Assembly (NCBI RefSeq): GCF_003234965.1
Contig: NZ_QKVK01000003.1
Coordinates: 186,001 to 250,000, forward strand
Reading direction: 5' to 3'
Source of the DNA: Aestuariivirga litoralis
GTDB taxonomy: Bacteria; Pseudomonadota; Alphaproteobacteria; Rhizobiales; Aestuariivirgaceae
DNA length: 64,000 nt
This document shows, piece after piece, positions 24,967 to 34,308 of the stretch; the first letter of the stretch is position 1, and every line of letters begins with the position of its first letter. The notes under the pieces are model-generated. The model did not search any database. It was given only the letters and a program-made list of their open reading frames with translations, and had not been told where the DNA came from. The translations under genes were made by a program, and so were the position numbers.

Positions 24967-27900
24967 TCAGGCCTGCGGCGCAGGCGTCTCAGCCGGAAGC
25001 TTCGGCTTGGCGCCGTCTTTCCTTTCCTGCCAGCCGAACCAGGTAACGTAGAGCGTGGGCAGGAAGATGAGGGTGAGCACAGTGGCGACGAGCAGCCCGC
25101 CCATGATGGCGAAGGCCATGGGCCCCCAGAACACCGTCCAGGCGATGGGGATCATGCCGAGCACGGTCGACACCGCGGTGAGCATGATCGGCCGGAAGCG
25201 CGCCGAGCACGCATCCACCGCCGCATTGAACACGTCCTTGCCTGCCGCCCGCTCGGCGTCGATTTGCCCGAGCAGGATCACCGCGTTCTTGGTGATCATG
25301 CCGAGCAGCGCCAGGATGCCGAGGATGGCGACGAAGCCAAGCGGCCTGCCGGAGAGAAGAAGGGCTCCGACCACGCCGATCATGCCCAGCGGCCCGACGC
25401 TCAGCACCATGATGAGGCGCTGGAAGCCCTGCAGCTGGAACATCAGCACGGTGAGCATGATGATCAGCATCACGGGCACGACGGCGAGCACCGAGGCCTG
25501 CGACTTCGCACTCTCTTCCACCGTGCCGCCCACCGTGATCGCATAGCCGGCGGGCAGTGACTGGCGCAGCTCGGCGATGGGCCCGTCGAGTGCCGAGACC
25601 ACCTCCTCCGGCAGCACGCCGGGGCGGAGGTCGGACTGGACGGTGAGGTTCGGCGTGCGGTCGCGGCGCCAGATCAGCGGATATTCCTGCTCGTAGTCGA
25701 AGCGCGCGAACTGGGCCAGCGGCACGGTGCGGCCACTGGGCAGCGGCACCTGGAGCGTGCGCAGCCCGTCAAGCGACACGCGCTGGTCACCCGTGGCGCG
25801 GGCCACGACGTTGACCAGGTAGATGTCGTCGCGGATCTGCGTCACCGGCACGCCGGAGACCACGGTGTCGAGGATGCGGGCCACCGCCTGCGAGCTCAAG
25901 CCCAGCTGCCGCGCCTCGTCCTGGTCGATCTTGATGCGGAGCTGGCGGGCGGGTTCGAGCCAGTCGAAGTTGACGTTCTCGACACTGGGATTGGCGGAGA
26001 CCGTGGCGGCGAGCTTCAGCGCGATGTCACGCACCTTCGAGAGGTCGGGACCGCTGACGCGATACTGGATGGGCCAGCCGACGGGAGGACCCAGCTCCAG
26101 CGGATAGACGCGGCTCACCGCATTGGGGAAGTCCTTGGCGAGGGCCTCCTGCAGCTTCGCCTGCAGCCGGTCGCGCCCTGCCACGTCCTTGGCCACGATG
26201 ACGGCCTGGCTGAAGAAGGCGTTGGGCAGCTGCACGTTGAGCGGCAGGTAGAAGCGGATGGCGCCGCGGCCGACATAGCTCGACCAGCGCTCGACGTCCG
26301 GATCGCCCTTGAGCAGCGCATCGAGCCGCTCGACCGCCGTTTCGGAGGCATAGATCGAGGAATTCTGCGGCAGGCTGAGGTCGACGAGCAGTTCCGGCCG
26401 GTCGGAGGACGGGAAGAACTGCCGCGGGATCAGCGGCATGGCCATGAGCGAGGCAATGAACAGCGCAATCGTCACGGCGATGGTGAGGTACTTCACCTTG
26501 ATGGCGCCCGAAAGGAAGGCGCGGTAGGCACGGAACACGATGCCGGGGCCGCCTTCCTTCTTCTTCGGCGGTTTCAGGATGACAACGCCGAGGAGCGGCG
26601 CGAAGACCACCGCCACGAACCACGACACCACCAGCGCGATCGACACCACTGCGAAGAGCGAGAAGGTGTATTCGCCCGCCGAACTCGCCGCGAAGCCCAC
26701 GGGCACGAAGCCCGCCATGGTGACGAAGGTGCCCGCCAGCATGGCGTAGGCATAGGTGCGGTAGGCGAAGGTGGCGGCCGACATCTTGTCGTCGCCCTCG
26801 CCCAGCCTCGTCAGCATGGCGTCCGTCGTCGTCATCGCGTCGTCGACGAGAAGTGCCAGCGCGATGATGAGGGCGCCGAGCGAGATGCGCTGCATGTCGA
26901 TCGACACGAAGTCCATCACCACGAAGACGATGGCGAGCGTCAGCGGAATGGCGAGCGCGATGACGAGGCCCGGCCTCACACCGAGGCTGATGAAGCTGAC
27001 GACCAGGATGATGGCAATCGCCTGCCACAGCGATTCCATGAATTCGGAAATGGCATGGTCGACGGTCACCGCCTGGTCGGCGACCAGGAAGGGTTCGATG
27101 CCGAGCGGCAGTTCGGCCTTGGCATCGTTCATCACGGTGGTGATGTTCTTGCCGAGCGCCAGGATGTCGCCGCCGTCGCGCATGGCGATGGCGAGCCCGA
27201 TGGCGGGCTCGCCATTGACCCGGAACAGGGGTTGCGGCGGGTCGGAATAGCCGCGGCGGATGGTGGCGATGTCGGCCAGACGCAGCATGCGGCCGCCGAT
27301 GGCGAAGTTCACGTTGGCAAGGTCCTGCTCGGACTCGAAGGCGCCGGAGACGCGCAGCGCGATCGATTCGTCACCGGTCTCGATCTGGCCTGCCGGGCGG
27401 ATGGCGTTCTGCGCCTGCAGGGCGGCAAGCAGCTGCGAGCGGTCGATGCCGAGATTGGCCAGCTCCTCCATCGAGAACTCGATGTAGACGGTCTCGTCCT
27501 GCACACCCAGCAGCTCGACCTTGGAGACATCCGGCACGCCGAGCAGCTTGTCGCGCAGGGCCTCCACATGGTCGCGCAGTTCACGGTGGTTGAAGCCATC
27601 CGCCGTCACGCCATAGATGATGCCGAAGGTATCGCCGAAATCGTCGTTGAAGCCAGGGCCCAGAACACCGGCGGGCAGCGTGTGGCGCATGTCGCCCACG
27701 GACTTGCGCACCTCATACCAGGTATCTGTCACCTCCTGCGCATTGGTCTTGCCGTCGAGGTTGACGAAGATCGTCGACACGCCCGCGCGGGTGAAGCTGC
27801 GAAGGAAGTCGAGGTGCGGGGTTTCCTGCAGCGTGCGCTCGAGGCGCTCCGTCACCTGCTTCAGCGTTTCTTCCGTGGTGGCGCCGGGCCACTGCGCCTG

Positions 27901-28050
27901 CACCACCATGGTCTTGATGATGAAGGACGGGTCCTCGCTGCGGCCGAGGCGGTAATAGGAGCCAAGCCCCGCGATCACCGCGAGGATCATCAGGTAGATG
28001 GTGATGGAGCGGTGCTTCAGCGCCCATTCGGAGAGATTGAAGCCCTTCAT
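24967..28050 (-). CDS. RND-family efflux transporter permease (AcrB/MdtB-like)
   Basis: A 1027-residue inner-membrane proton-driven pump with 12 predicted helices and two large periplasmic loops. The proton-relay aspartate pair is visible in LLVDDAMTTTDAML (about 403-416). A GTFVTMAGFVPVGFA stretch and the second-half counterpart ALLGMITKNAVILLGQIDAE match the efflux RND class (AcrB/D/F). The ATG overlaps the stop of the adaptor gene (ATGA, 28047-28050). No TolC-type outer-membrane gene is adjacent, so it must borrow one. Immediately downstream is mrpE. Confidence 0.95.
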   Translation of the reverse strand: MKGFNLSEWALKHRSITIYLMILAVIAGLGSYYRLGRSEDPSFIIKTMVVQAQWPGATTEETLKQVTERLERTLQETPHLDFLRSFTRAGVSTIFVNLDGKTNAQEVTDTWYEVRKSVGDMRHTLPAGVLGPGFNDDFGDTFGIIYGVTADGFNHRELRDHVEALRDKLLGVPDVSKVELLGVQDETVYIEFSMEELANLGIDRSQLLAALQAQNAIRPAGQIETGDESIALRVSGAFESEQDLANVNFAIGGRMLRLADIATIRRGYSDPPQPLFRVNGEPAIGLAIAMRDGGDILALGKNITTVMNDAKAELPLGIEPFLVADQAVTVDHAISEFMESLWQAIAIILVVSFISLGVRPGLVIALAIPLTLAIVFVVMDFVSIDMQRISLGALIIALALLVDDAMTTTDAMLTRLGEGDDKMSAATFAYRTYAYAMLAGTFVTMAGFVPVGFAASSAGEYTFSLFAVVSIALVVSWFVAVVFAPLLGVVILKPPKKKEGGPGIVFRAYRAFLSGAIKVKYLTIAVTIALFIASLMAMPLIPRQFFPSSDRPELLVDLSLPQNSSIYASETAVERLDALLKGDPDVERWSSYVGRGAIRFYLPLNVQLPNAFFSQAVIVAKDVAGRDRLQAKLQEALAKDFPNAVSRVYPLELGPPVGWPIQYRVSGPDLSKVRDIALKLAATVSANPSVENVNFDWLEPARQLRIKIDQDEARQLGLSSQAVARILDTVVSGVPVTQIRDDIYLVNVVARATGDQRVSLDGLRTLQVPLPSGRTVPLAQFARFDYEQEYPLIWRRDRTPNLTVQSDLRPGVLPEEVVSALDGPIAELRQSLPAGYAITVGGTVEESAKSQASVLAVVPVMLIIMLTVLMFQLQGFQRLIMVLSVGPLGMIGVVGALLLSGRPLGFVAILGILALLGMITKNAVILLGQIDAERAAGKDVFNAAVDACSARFRPIMLTAVSTVLGMIPIAWTVFWGPMAFAIMGGLLVATVLTLIFLPTLYVTWFGWQERKDGAKPKLPAETPAPQA

Positions 28051-29141
28051 TGCTGGCTCTCGAGCAGGCGCACCTGCTGGCCGGGGTGCAGCGCCTGCAC
28101 GCCGGCGGTGACGACGACGTCACCCGCCTTCAGCCCATCGGCGATGGCCACGAGATATTCGCCGAAGCGCTTCACCGAGACGGGGCGCAGCGCCACCGTC
28201 TGGTTCGCCGGGTCGACGACCCATACGGCGGGGCTCTGCTCGGCGCGGGTCAGGGCACTTGCCGGCACCTCGATCACCGCATCCTGCACCGTGGTCATCA
28301 CGCCGTTCACGGTGGCGCCGAGGCGCATCGCTTCCGGCGGGTTCTCCAGCGTCACCTTGACCTTGAAGGTGCGGGTGATGGGATCGGCCTGCGGCGATAC
28401 CTCGCGCACATGGCCGCGCACCTTCACCGTCGGGTCATCTGCGAGGGAGACCATGATGTCCGGGTTGGCGGGCGCGGAGCGGATCACCTGCGACGGCACG
28501 TCGAACACCGCGTCGCGCCCGTCCTGGCGCGCCACGCGCACGATCATCTGGCCCGGCGTCACCACCTCGCCGGCGCCGGGGCCGACGGTGGTGATCACGC
28601 CGTCCTGGTCGGCGCGCAATTCGGTGAAGCCGAGCAGGTCTTCCGCGGCACTCAGCTGCGCTTCTGCGGCCTCGACCTGCGCGGCGGCGGTGTTCTTGCC
28701 CTTTTCAGCGGTTTCATAGGCGGCGCGCGTCGCCCAGCCCTGGCGGAACAGGGTGCGCTGCCGGTCATAATGGCCGGCCGCCTGGTTGTACTGCGCCTGG
28801 GCGGCGGCCAGCGCCGCCGTGGCAGCACGCAGCTGGTTCTCCTCGTTCTGCGATTCGAGGCGGGCCACGAGGTCGCCGGCTTGCAGCCGCTCGCCCAGCT
28901 TGCCGCCGTTCTCGAGCAGCCTGCCGCCGATGCGGAAGGCCAGCGGAACCTCGTCCTCGGCCTCGATGCGGCCGGTGAGGTTGACGGTGGTGGCGCCCTG
29001 GATTTCCGCGATGACGGTGGTCCGCACCTGGCGCGGCGGCGCCGGCGGCGCCTCCGCCTCCTGCTTGCAGGCTGCCAGCAGGGGCAGCACCATCACCAAT
29101 GCCACAATTCCCCGCACGCCGAGCGAGCCTTTTCGTGTCAT
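28047..29141 (-). CDS. RND efflux periplasmic adaptor (membrane fusion) lipoprotein
   Basis: A 364-residue HlyD/AcrA-type adaptor. The N-terminus is a lipoprotein signal with lipobox LAAC (C25). Then come a beta-barrel/lipoyl region (GGKLGERLQAGDLVARL), an alpha-helical hairpin (about 95-175, QYNQAAGHYDRQRTLF...) and a C-terminal barrel (AALR-type end). The ATG at 29141 has a GAGGGA ribosome site. The longer reading to 29204 is not supported. It is the first gene of a possible nine-gene unit with the RND pump and the Mrp genes. Confidence 0.93.
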   Translation of the reverse strand: MTRKGSLGVRGIVALVMVLPLLAACKQEAEAPPAPPRQVRTTVIAEIQGATTVNLTGRIEAEDEVPLAFRIGGRLLENGGKLGERLQAGDLVARLESQNEENQLRAATAALAAAQAQYNQAAGHYDRQRTLFRQGWATRAAYETAEKGKNTAAAQVEAAEAQLSAAEDLLGFTELRADQDGVITTVGPGAGEVVTPGQMIVRVARQDGRDAVFDVPSQVIRSAPANPDIMVSLADDPTVKVRGHVREVSPQADPITRTFKVKVTLENPPEAMRLGATVNGVMTTVQDAVIEVPASALTRAEQSPAVWVVDPANQTVALRPVSVKRFGEYLVAIADGLKAGDVVVTAGVQALHPGQQVRLLESQQ

Positions 29142-29245
29142 TTCGCGTCCCTCACGACAATCAGCCACTCTCAGGCTACTATTTGAAACAATCTGAAGGT
29201 GCAATCAACCTTGCGCTTCAAAATGCTGTGGCAATACTCCGCACC

Positions 29246-31249
29246 TCAGCCTTGGGCCCGCGCCAGCATGCCAGCAACGAATTGCGACGCCTCGGTGACG
29301 GGCTCGCGCCATGAGCCGGGGTCCTGCTGATAGGCGAGCGTGAGGCTCGGATACCAAAGGCTCGGGCTCTCGCCCCCCCAATACCAGTGGCGGCCCTGTC
29401 CGGCGGGAACCATGACCACCGCGGGCTTCCCCAGGGCGCCCGCCAGATGCGCGGTGACATTGTCGGTGGTGAACACGACGTCACAGGCGTCGATCAGCGC
29501 CAGCAGGCCCTCGATGTCGTTGAACACGTCGACATCCCGGGCGATGTGCACGGTGCTGCCGAGCCGTGCGGCCACGGCGGCGATCTCCTCTTCCACCTGC
29601 CCGTACTGGAGATTGACGAAGCGCAGGCCAGGGAGCTGCAGAAGCGGCGCGAAGTCGGCGAGTGCCACGCTGCGGTGGTGGCCAAGCTTCTTGTTGCCGC
29701 TGCGCCACGCCACGCCGCAGACCAGTTCGCCGGTGGCGGAAGCATTCGCCGCTTGCAGCGCGGCGCGCCGCGCCTGATCGGCGGTGAAATAGGGGGAGCG
29801 GCGCCGGGCGATGCGGGCCGCGTCGAGCTTCAGCAGGAAGCCGAGGTCGCCCACCGGCGCCTGCGCCGCGAAGGGGCCTTCCACACGCTGTTCCGTCATT
29901 TCACGGCCGATCAGCCTGACATGCGGGAAGGCACGCGCCAGCACCGGGTGCAGCCGCCTGTCCGCCGACAGCGCTATCCTCTGTGCCGGATCGACGAGCG
30001 GCAACATGGCGGCGAAGAACACCTCGTCACCCAGCCCCTGTTCCGCCCACAGCAGGACTTCGCCGTCGCAGGTGGCGCCGTCCCAGGCGGGGAGCGCTGT
30101 TTCGGGTCCGCGCGCACCCGGCCTTTCCGCTGCGAAGCGCGACCGGTAGAAGTCGAAGCCCGTGGCGAAATCGCGCTGCCGCAGCGCCACCAGCGATGCA
30201 TTGTAGCGCGCCATGGCGAAGGACGGCTTCAGCCGCATCGCCTCTTCGTAGCTGGCGAGCGCATCCGCCATGCGGCCGAGGTCGACCAGCGCATTGCCGC
30301 GGCTGCACCACGCCTCGGCGGACGTGGGCTTCAGGCTCACGGCCCTGTCGTGATCGGCCAGCGCCTCGCCGAGGCGGCCTGCCTCCGCCAGCGCGCCGCC
30401 ACGGTTGCTGAGGGCCTCGGCATAATCCGGCCGCAGCCGGAGGGCCGTGTCGAAGCTCGCCAGCGCCTCGTCGAGGCGCCCCAGGTCCTTCAGCGCGTTG
30501 CCGCGGTTGTTGTGGCCTTCGGCATAATCGGGCCGGAGCGCGATGGCGCGGTCATGGCTTTCCAGCGCGCGTTCCGGCCAGCCCAGCCGGGCCAGCGCAT
30601 TGCCGCGGTTGCTGTAGGCTTCCGCATAGTCGGGCCGGAGCGCGATGGCGCGGTCATAGCTCGCCAGCGCCTCGTCGAGACGCTCCAGTTCCTTCAGCAC
30701 ATTGCCGCGGTTGCTGTGGGCCTCGGCATAGCCGGGCCTGAGGCTGATCGCCCTGTCGTAATGTGCAAGCGCCTCCTCGAACCGGCCCTCGTCCTTGAGC
30801 AGCACCCCGATGTTGTTGTGGGCATCGGCGAAGCGCGGCGCCAGGCTGAGCGCCGCCTCGAAGCTCTGCATCGCATCGGCGCCGCGGCCGAGCTCCTTCA
30901 GCGCATTGCCGCGCTCGAAATGCGACAGCGGGTCCCTGCCATTGAGCGCGATGGCGCGATCGAAGCTTGCCAGTGCGTCGGCGGGGCGGCCGAGGCTCAG
31001 AAGCGCATGGCCGAGATTGTAGTGGGCTTCGGCGAAGTCGGGGCGGACCGCGAGTGCTGCCGAAATCTGCTCGGCACCACGCGCCAGGTCTCCCTGCTGC
31101 ACATAGGTCAGCCCCAGCAGGTGAAGGCTGTCGAAGTGCCGCGCGTCATGCTTCAGCACCTTGCGGTACATGGCCTGCGCGCCGGCGGCATCACCGCTCT
31201 GGTGCAGCGCCAGGGCCTTCTGGAAGAGGGTGCGTGTGTCGGGCGGCAT
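29246..31249 (-). CDS. TPR-repeat glycosyltransferase, paralog 1
   Basis: A 667-residue protein. Residues about 1-350 are roughly ten tandem TPRs of exactly 34 residues (ALASYDRAIALRPDYAEA-type units), several nearly identical even in DNA. Residues about 385-660 are a glycosyltransferase-9/heptosyltransferase-like domain: LLWAEQGLGDEVFFA, a GVAWRSGNKK loop, RSVALADFAPLL and TDNVTAHLAGALGKPAVV, where a nucleotide-sugar site is expected. No signal peptide is visible. Two paralogs lie at 34309-36615 and 37299-38975. It probably modifies a glycan or protein, but donor and acceptor are unknown. Confidence 0.85.
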   Translation of the reverse strand: MPPDTRTLFQKALALHQSGDAAGAQAMYRKVLKHDARHFDSLHLLGLTYVQQGDLARGAEQISAALAVRPDFAEAHYNLGHALLSLGRPADALASFDRAIALNGRDPLSHFERGNALKELGRGADAMQSFEAALSLAPRFADAHNNIGVLLKDEGRFEEALAHYDRAISLRPGYAEAHSNRGNVLKELERLDEALASYDRAIALRPDYAEAYSNRGNALARLGWPERALESHDRAIALRPDYAEGHNNRGNALKDLGRLDEALASFDTALRLRPDYAEALSNRGGALAEAGRLGEALADHDRAVSLKPTSAEAWCSRGNALVDLGRMADALASYEEAMRLKPSFAMARYNASLVALRQRDFATGFDFYRSRFAAERPGARGPETALPAWDGATCDGEVLLWAEQGLGDEVFFAAMLPLVDPAQRIALSADRRLHPVLARAFPHVRLIGREMTEQRVEGPFAAQAPVGDLGFLLKLDAARIARRRSPYFTADQARRAALQAANASATGELVCGVAWRSGNKKLGHHRSVALADFAPLLQLPGLRFVNLQYGQVEEEIAAVAARLGSTVHIARDVDVFNDIEGLLALIDACDVVFTTDNVTAHLAGALGKPAVVMVPAGQGRHWYWGGESPSLWYPSLTLAYQQDPGSWREPVTEASQFVAGMLARAQG

Positions 31250-31305
31250 GATGCGCTTTCGCGGTTGATCTGGCAGGGCAGGGCCGGTGATGGACGGCCC
31301 GCCCG

Positions 31306-32058
31306 CTAGGCCAGGGCATAGTGGTGGGTTTCGATGTCCTCGGCGAACATTTTCTCGATCAGCGCGCGGCCCTCGGGAAAGCCCTCGAACATGGCGCGGC
31401 TGGTGGCCGAGGCCGGACGGTAGCCGCCCTTGGCCGAAATCTCGCTGAACTCGCGATAGAGCGAGGCCGGCAGGCCAACGCGGGCCGCGAAGGCTGGCAC
31501 GTCATGCTCGAAATCCTCATAACGGATCATGAGGTCCACCACGCTCCGGCCATCGACATGGGTGATGAGACGATTGGAGGCAAAGACGCCGGGATTGGTG
31601 TGCTGCCGCCGCCGGTAGGCGGCCTCGATCTCCGGCTGCCTCAGATGATGGTACTTGAGCCAGACGCGAAAATCCTGCGGCGAGGTCGGCCCGTGCCGCG
31701 CCCGTTCCCAGTAATACCAGCTCACCACATAATCGAAGGGGTTGCGGGTGATCGCCACCTTCAGATAGCCGTCGAACACCGGTTGCGGCACAAGGGCGCG
31801 CAGTTCCGCCGCCTCCATGTGATTGTAGAAACGCAAGCCAGGCGGATGCTGCCCGCCCGGTGCCGCGGGGCCGGCATCGCCGAGGTGGTTGCGCGGGCCG
31901 CCATGGCCCAGAGCCGCGCGGATCTTCTCGTCGGCCGGTGCAATGGGCGTCACCACATCTTCCGGGCCGGCATATTTCGACAGCGCGATCTCGAAGCTGG
32001 TCCCGCCGGTCTTGCGCGTCTTGAGGAAGATGAACTGGTGGCTGTGGGAGAGGATCAT
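31306..32058 (-). CDS. Sulfotransferase-like protein (Sulfotransfer_2 type)
   Basis: A 250-residue P-loop protein. The 5'-phosphosulfate-binding loop is KTRKTGGTSFE (about 13-23), and the 3'-phosphate site is ITRNPFDYVVSWYYW (about 113-127), as in carbohydrate sulfotransferases using PAPS. No membrane anchor is visible. It is 56 bases upstream of TPR-glycosyltransferase 1 on the same strand, so the two may be co-transcribed. Confidence 0.8.
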   Translation of the reverse strand: MILSHSHQFIFLKTRKTGGTSFEIALSKYAGPEDVVTPIAPADEKIRAALGHGGPRNHLGDAGPAAPGGQHPPGLRFYNHMEAAELRALVPQPVFDGYLKVAITRNPFDYVVSWYYWERARHGPTSPQDFRVWLKYHHLRQPEIEAAYRRRQHTNPGVFASNRLITHVDGRSVVDLMIRYEDFEHDVPAFAARVGLPASLYREFSEISAKGGYRPASATSRAMFEGFPEGRALIEKMFAEDIETHHYALA

Positions 32059-32226
32059 GCCCCGGCGCTTCGCATTTTGACGTTGATCATCAGCACTGAT
32101 TCCGACATTGCTGCTCTATCAATCCAAGTCCGGCACGTCGACGGGAAAGTTTCGTCCGCCGCCCTTCGGCCTTGCTGTTAACCATTTGATTTACCGGCAC
32201 GAACCAGCCGGAAGGAGAGCCCTCAG

Positions 32227-32892
32227 GTGAGTGAATTCCGGAACGGCCACGCGCCCTTTCCCGAGACGCTTGTGATTTCAGCCGAACGCTCCGGCCTCAA
32301 CCTCGTCCGCCACGCCTGCGAGGTGCTGAGCGGCCGCCGCACGCCCGGCAAGGTCCACCTCGTCAAGGACGGCCCGCTGCTCTTCCACCGCACCCATTAT
32401 GCCGGCCACCGGGGGCCGCCGGTGGGCCCCTTCGCGCCGCTGTTCAACGCCGATGGCAGCACCAGCTACGCCAAGGCGCTGCTCCTGCTGCGCGACCCGG
32501 CGGAAAGCTTCGTGCGCGCCTTCGACAAGAACCTGGTGGCGATGAAGCAATACTGCCGCAACATCCAGCTCTTCGATGCCTTCCCCGGCGAGAAGCTGGT
32601 GGTCAGCTACGATGACCTCGTCAGCAGCGACGAGTCGCTGCGCACCATCTTCGGCTTTCTCGGCATCGCCGCCGCCTTTGATCCGGCGAAGATGGACTGG
32701 ATCCGCAAGGACGGCGTGGCCTGGTATGACAGGAACCAGCCATCCGGTTCGCAGACCCGCGGCGACCCCGGACTGCTGAAGGCCCACCAGTCGGCCCTGG
32801 CGCTGGAGGAGCGCCAGGCCCTCGCCATCTTCCTGAGGAGCGAGCTGGGGCCGCTGGCGCCCGCCTATCTCGCCCGCTGGAATTTCGGCTGA
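32227..32892 (+). CDS. Sulfotransferase-like P-loop protein
   Basis: A 221-residue protein starting at GTG (32227) with an AGGAG site 10-12 bases before it. The N-terminal loop ISAERSGLNLVRH is in the position of the 5'-PSB motif, and LLLRDPAESFVRAF matches the 3'-PB motif. GEKLVVSYDDL followed by FGFLG is the usual sulfotransferase C-terminal pattern. The P-loop lacks the usual G-T pair, so activity is less certain than for its neighbours. It is the only plus-strand gene in this block, divergent from the previous entry (168-base spacer) and convergent with the next. Confidence 0.7.
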   Translation: MSEFRNGHAPFPETLVISAERSGLNLVRHACEVLSGRRTPGKVHLVKDGPLLFHRTHYAGHRGPPVGPFAPLFNADGSTSYAKALLLLRDPAESFVRAFDKNLVAMKQYCRNIQLFDAFPGEKLVVSYDDLVSSDESLRTIFGFLGIAAAFDPAKMDWIRKDGVAWYDRNQPSGSQTRGDPGLLKAHQSALALEERQALAIFLRSELGPLAPAYLARWNFG

Positions 32893-32908
32893 GGAGCCCG
32901 GCGCGGCC

Positions 32909-33622
32909 TCAGGCCCGGGGGTCCTGACTGCGCATCCACTGCTCGCAGAGTTCATAGAACACGAAGTCGCGTGCATACCAGCGCCGCAGGTTGTCCTGCG
33001 CCAGGTCGCTGAGCTCCGGCGTGCGGGAATAGTCGTTGCGGTGAGCGGCTGCCGGATCCTTCGCCGGCTGCAGCACGCTGCAGGTCAGGCCAAGCCCCAT
33101 GCGCGCCAGGAAGGCATCGAAGTCCGTTTCGAAGTTCTCCTGCCGGACGATCCACACGGGCGGCCTCGCGCTGAGGAAGCCGACGCGCTCGAACCAGTCG
33201 ATCTGCTGCATCGAGGTATGGCGGATGGCGCTGATCGCCTGCGCGGCAAGGAGCCCCCGCTCGCCCGGCTGGAACAGCGCCTCGGCCAGGTCATTGGCAT
33301 GCTCGAAGGCGGCGAAGGCCAGCGCCTCTGCCTTCGACCACTCGACGTAGATGCGCGGCTGGCCCTTGCGCTTGCGCGAATAGAAGCCCGACTTGAAGCG
33401 GCTGACGGGATTGCGGATCGAGAAGAAGTAGTCGAGCCGCTCCGGCACCTCGTAGAGCTTGGTGGCATGCGACAGCTGGTGGATGTGAAGCCCGTGCGCC
33501 CTGATCTGCTGCGCCAGGTGCATGATCTGCGTGCCGGCATTCTTGCCGATATGCAGGAAGGCGATCTCGCGCAGGCCGGCGGCCCCAGGCTGCGGCGGCC
33601 GCGACACCATCTTGCCGTTCAT
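32909..33622 (-). CDS. Sulfotransferase-like protein
   Basis: A 237-residue protein with 5'-PSB-like loop FLHIGKNAGTQIMH (about 23-36) and 3'-PB motif SIRNPVSRFKSGFYSRKR (about 68-85), both as in PAPS-dependent sulfotransferases. The region resembling the acceptor pocket is short. The ATG overlaps the stop of the upstream sulfotransferase gene by ATGA (33619-33622), so the two are coupled. Confidence 0.8.
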   Translation of the reverse strand: MNGKMVSRPPQPGAAGLREIAFLHIGKNAGTQIMHLAQQIRAHGLHIHQLSHATKLYEVPERLDYFFSIRNPVSRFKSGFYSRKRKGQPRIYVEWSKAEALAFAAFEHANDLAEALFQPGERGLLAAQAISAIRHTSMQQIDWFERVGFLSARPPVWIVRQENFETDFDAFLARMGLGLTCSVLQPAKDPAAAHRNDYSRTPELSDLAQDNLRRWYARDFVFYELCEQWMRSQDPRA

Positions 33623-34278
33623 GCCCTGCTTCCCTCCCCCGCCGCGGCGGCCTCGTCATAACCGAAGGCGGCATAGTCCTCGGCATACATGTCGCGGATC
33701 AGCGCGATGTCGGCGGCACTCGGCTCGACCTTGCGGGGCGCCGAGTTGTTCACCACAGGCAGCTTCAGCTCGCCCTGCGGCCGGAAGCCCACATCCTCCA
33801 GAACCCGGCGGATGATGACATCGAGCCCGGCCTCGTACTTGAAGATCTTCGTCACCTTCTCGCCGACGAAGCGCACCTGCGGCTTGAAGTGGCCGGAAAA
33901 CAGGTTCTCGTTGCGCCGGTACTCGGCGAACATGCGGACAAGGAAATCCGTGAACCCGCTTTGCGCCAGCTCTTCCGCCTTGTTCGACTTCTCGAGTGAC
34001 CACTTGTACTGCGAGATCATGCGCTGCACCGGATGGCGCACGATGGCGAAGCTGTAGAGCGCGTCGAGTTCGAACAGCCGGCGCAGCACCTCATAGTCGT
34101 AATGCGCCGGCGGCACCTTGAGATAGGGCCGCACCGGCATGTAGGTGGGGGGGTCGAAATAGCCCGTAAGGCCCACGGCGCGGAAGAAGGTCTCCACCGC
34201 CGTGCCGCCGGTCTTGGGCACATGGATGAACAGGAAGGTCTTTTCCAGGTCGTTCTTGCGGTATTGGTAGAGTGGCAT
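33619..34278 (-). CDS. Sulfotransferase-like protein (Sulfotransfer_2 type)
   Basis: A 219-residue protein with the best-preserved 5'-PSB of the group, FIHVPKTGGTAVE (about 17-29), and 3'-PB motif AIVRHPVQRMISQYKW (about 78-93). The pattern VPKTGGT is diagnostic for heparan- or chondroitin-type Sulfotransfer_2 enzymes and their bacterial relatives. It is coupled to the following sulfotransferase by ATGA and lies 30 bases after TPR-glycosyltransferase 2. Confidence 0.85.
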   Translation of the reverse strand: MPLYQYRKNDLEKTFLFIHVPKTGGTAVETFFRAVGLTGYFDPPTYMPVRPYLKVPPAHYDYEVLRRLFELDALYSFAIVRHPVQRMISQYKWSLEKSNKAEELAQSGFTDFLVRMFAEYRRNENLFSGHFKPQVRFVGEKVTKIFKYEAGLDVIIRRVLEDVGFRPQGELKLPVVNNSAPRKVEPSAADIALIRDMYAEDYAAFGYDEAAAAGEGSRA

Positions 34279-34308
34279 GAGGGATCCCGTGTTCGCCCGG
34301 CGTCACAT

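Noticed and set aside
29387-31309. Plus-strand open frame of 640 codons
   Set aside because: Antisense shadow of TPR-glycosyltransferase 1. Its apparent repeats only mirror the TPR DNA.
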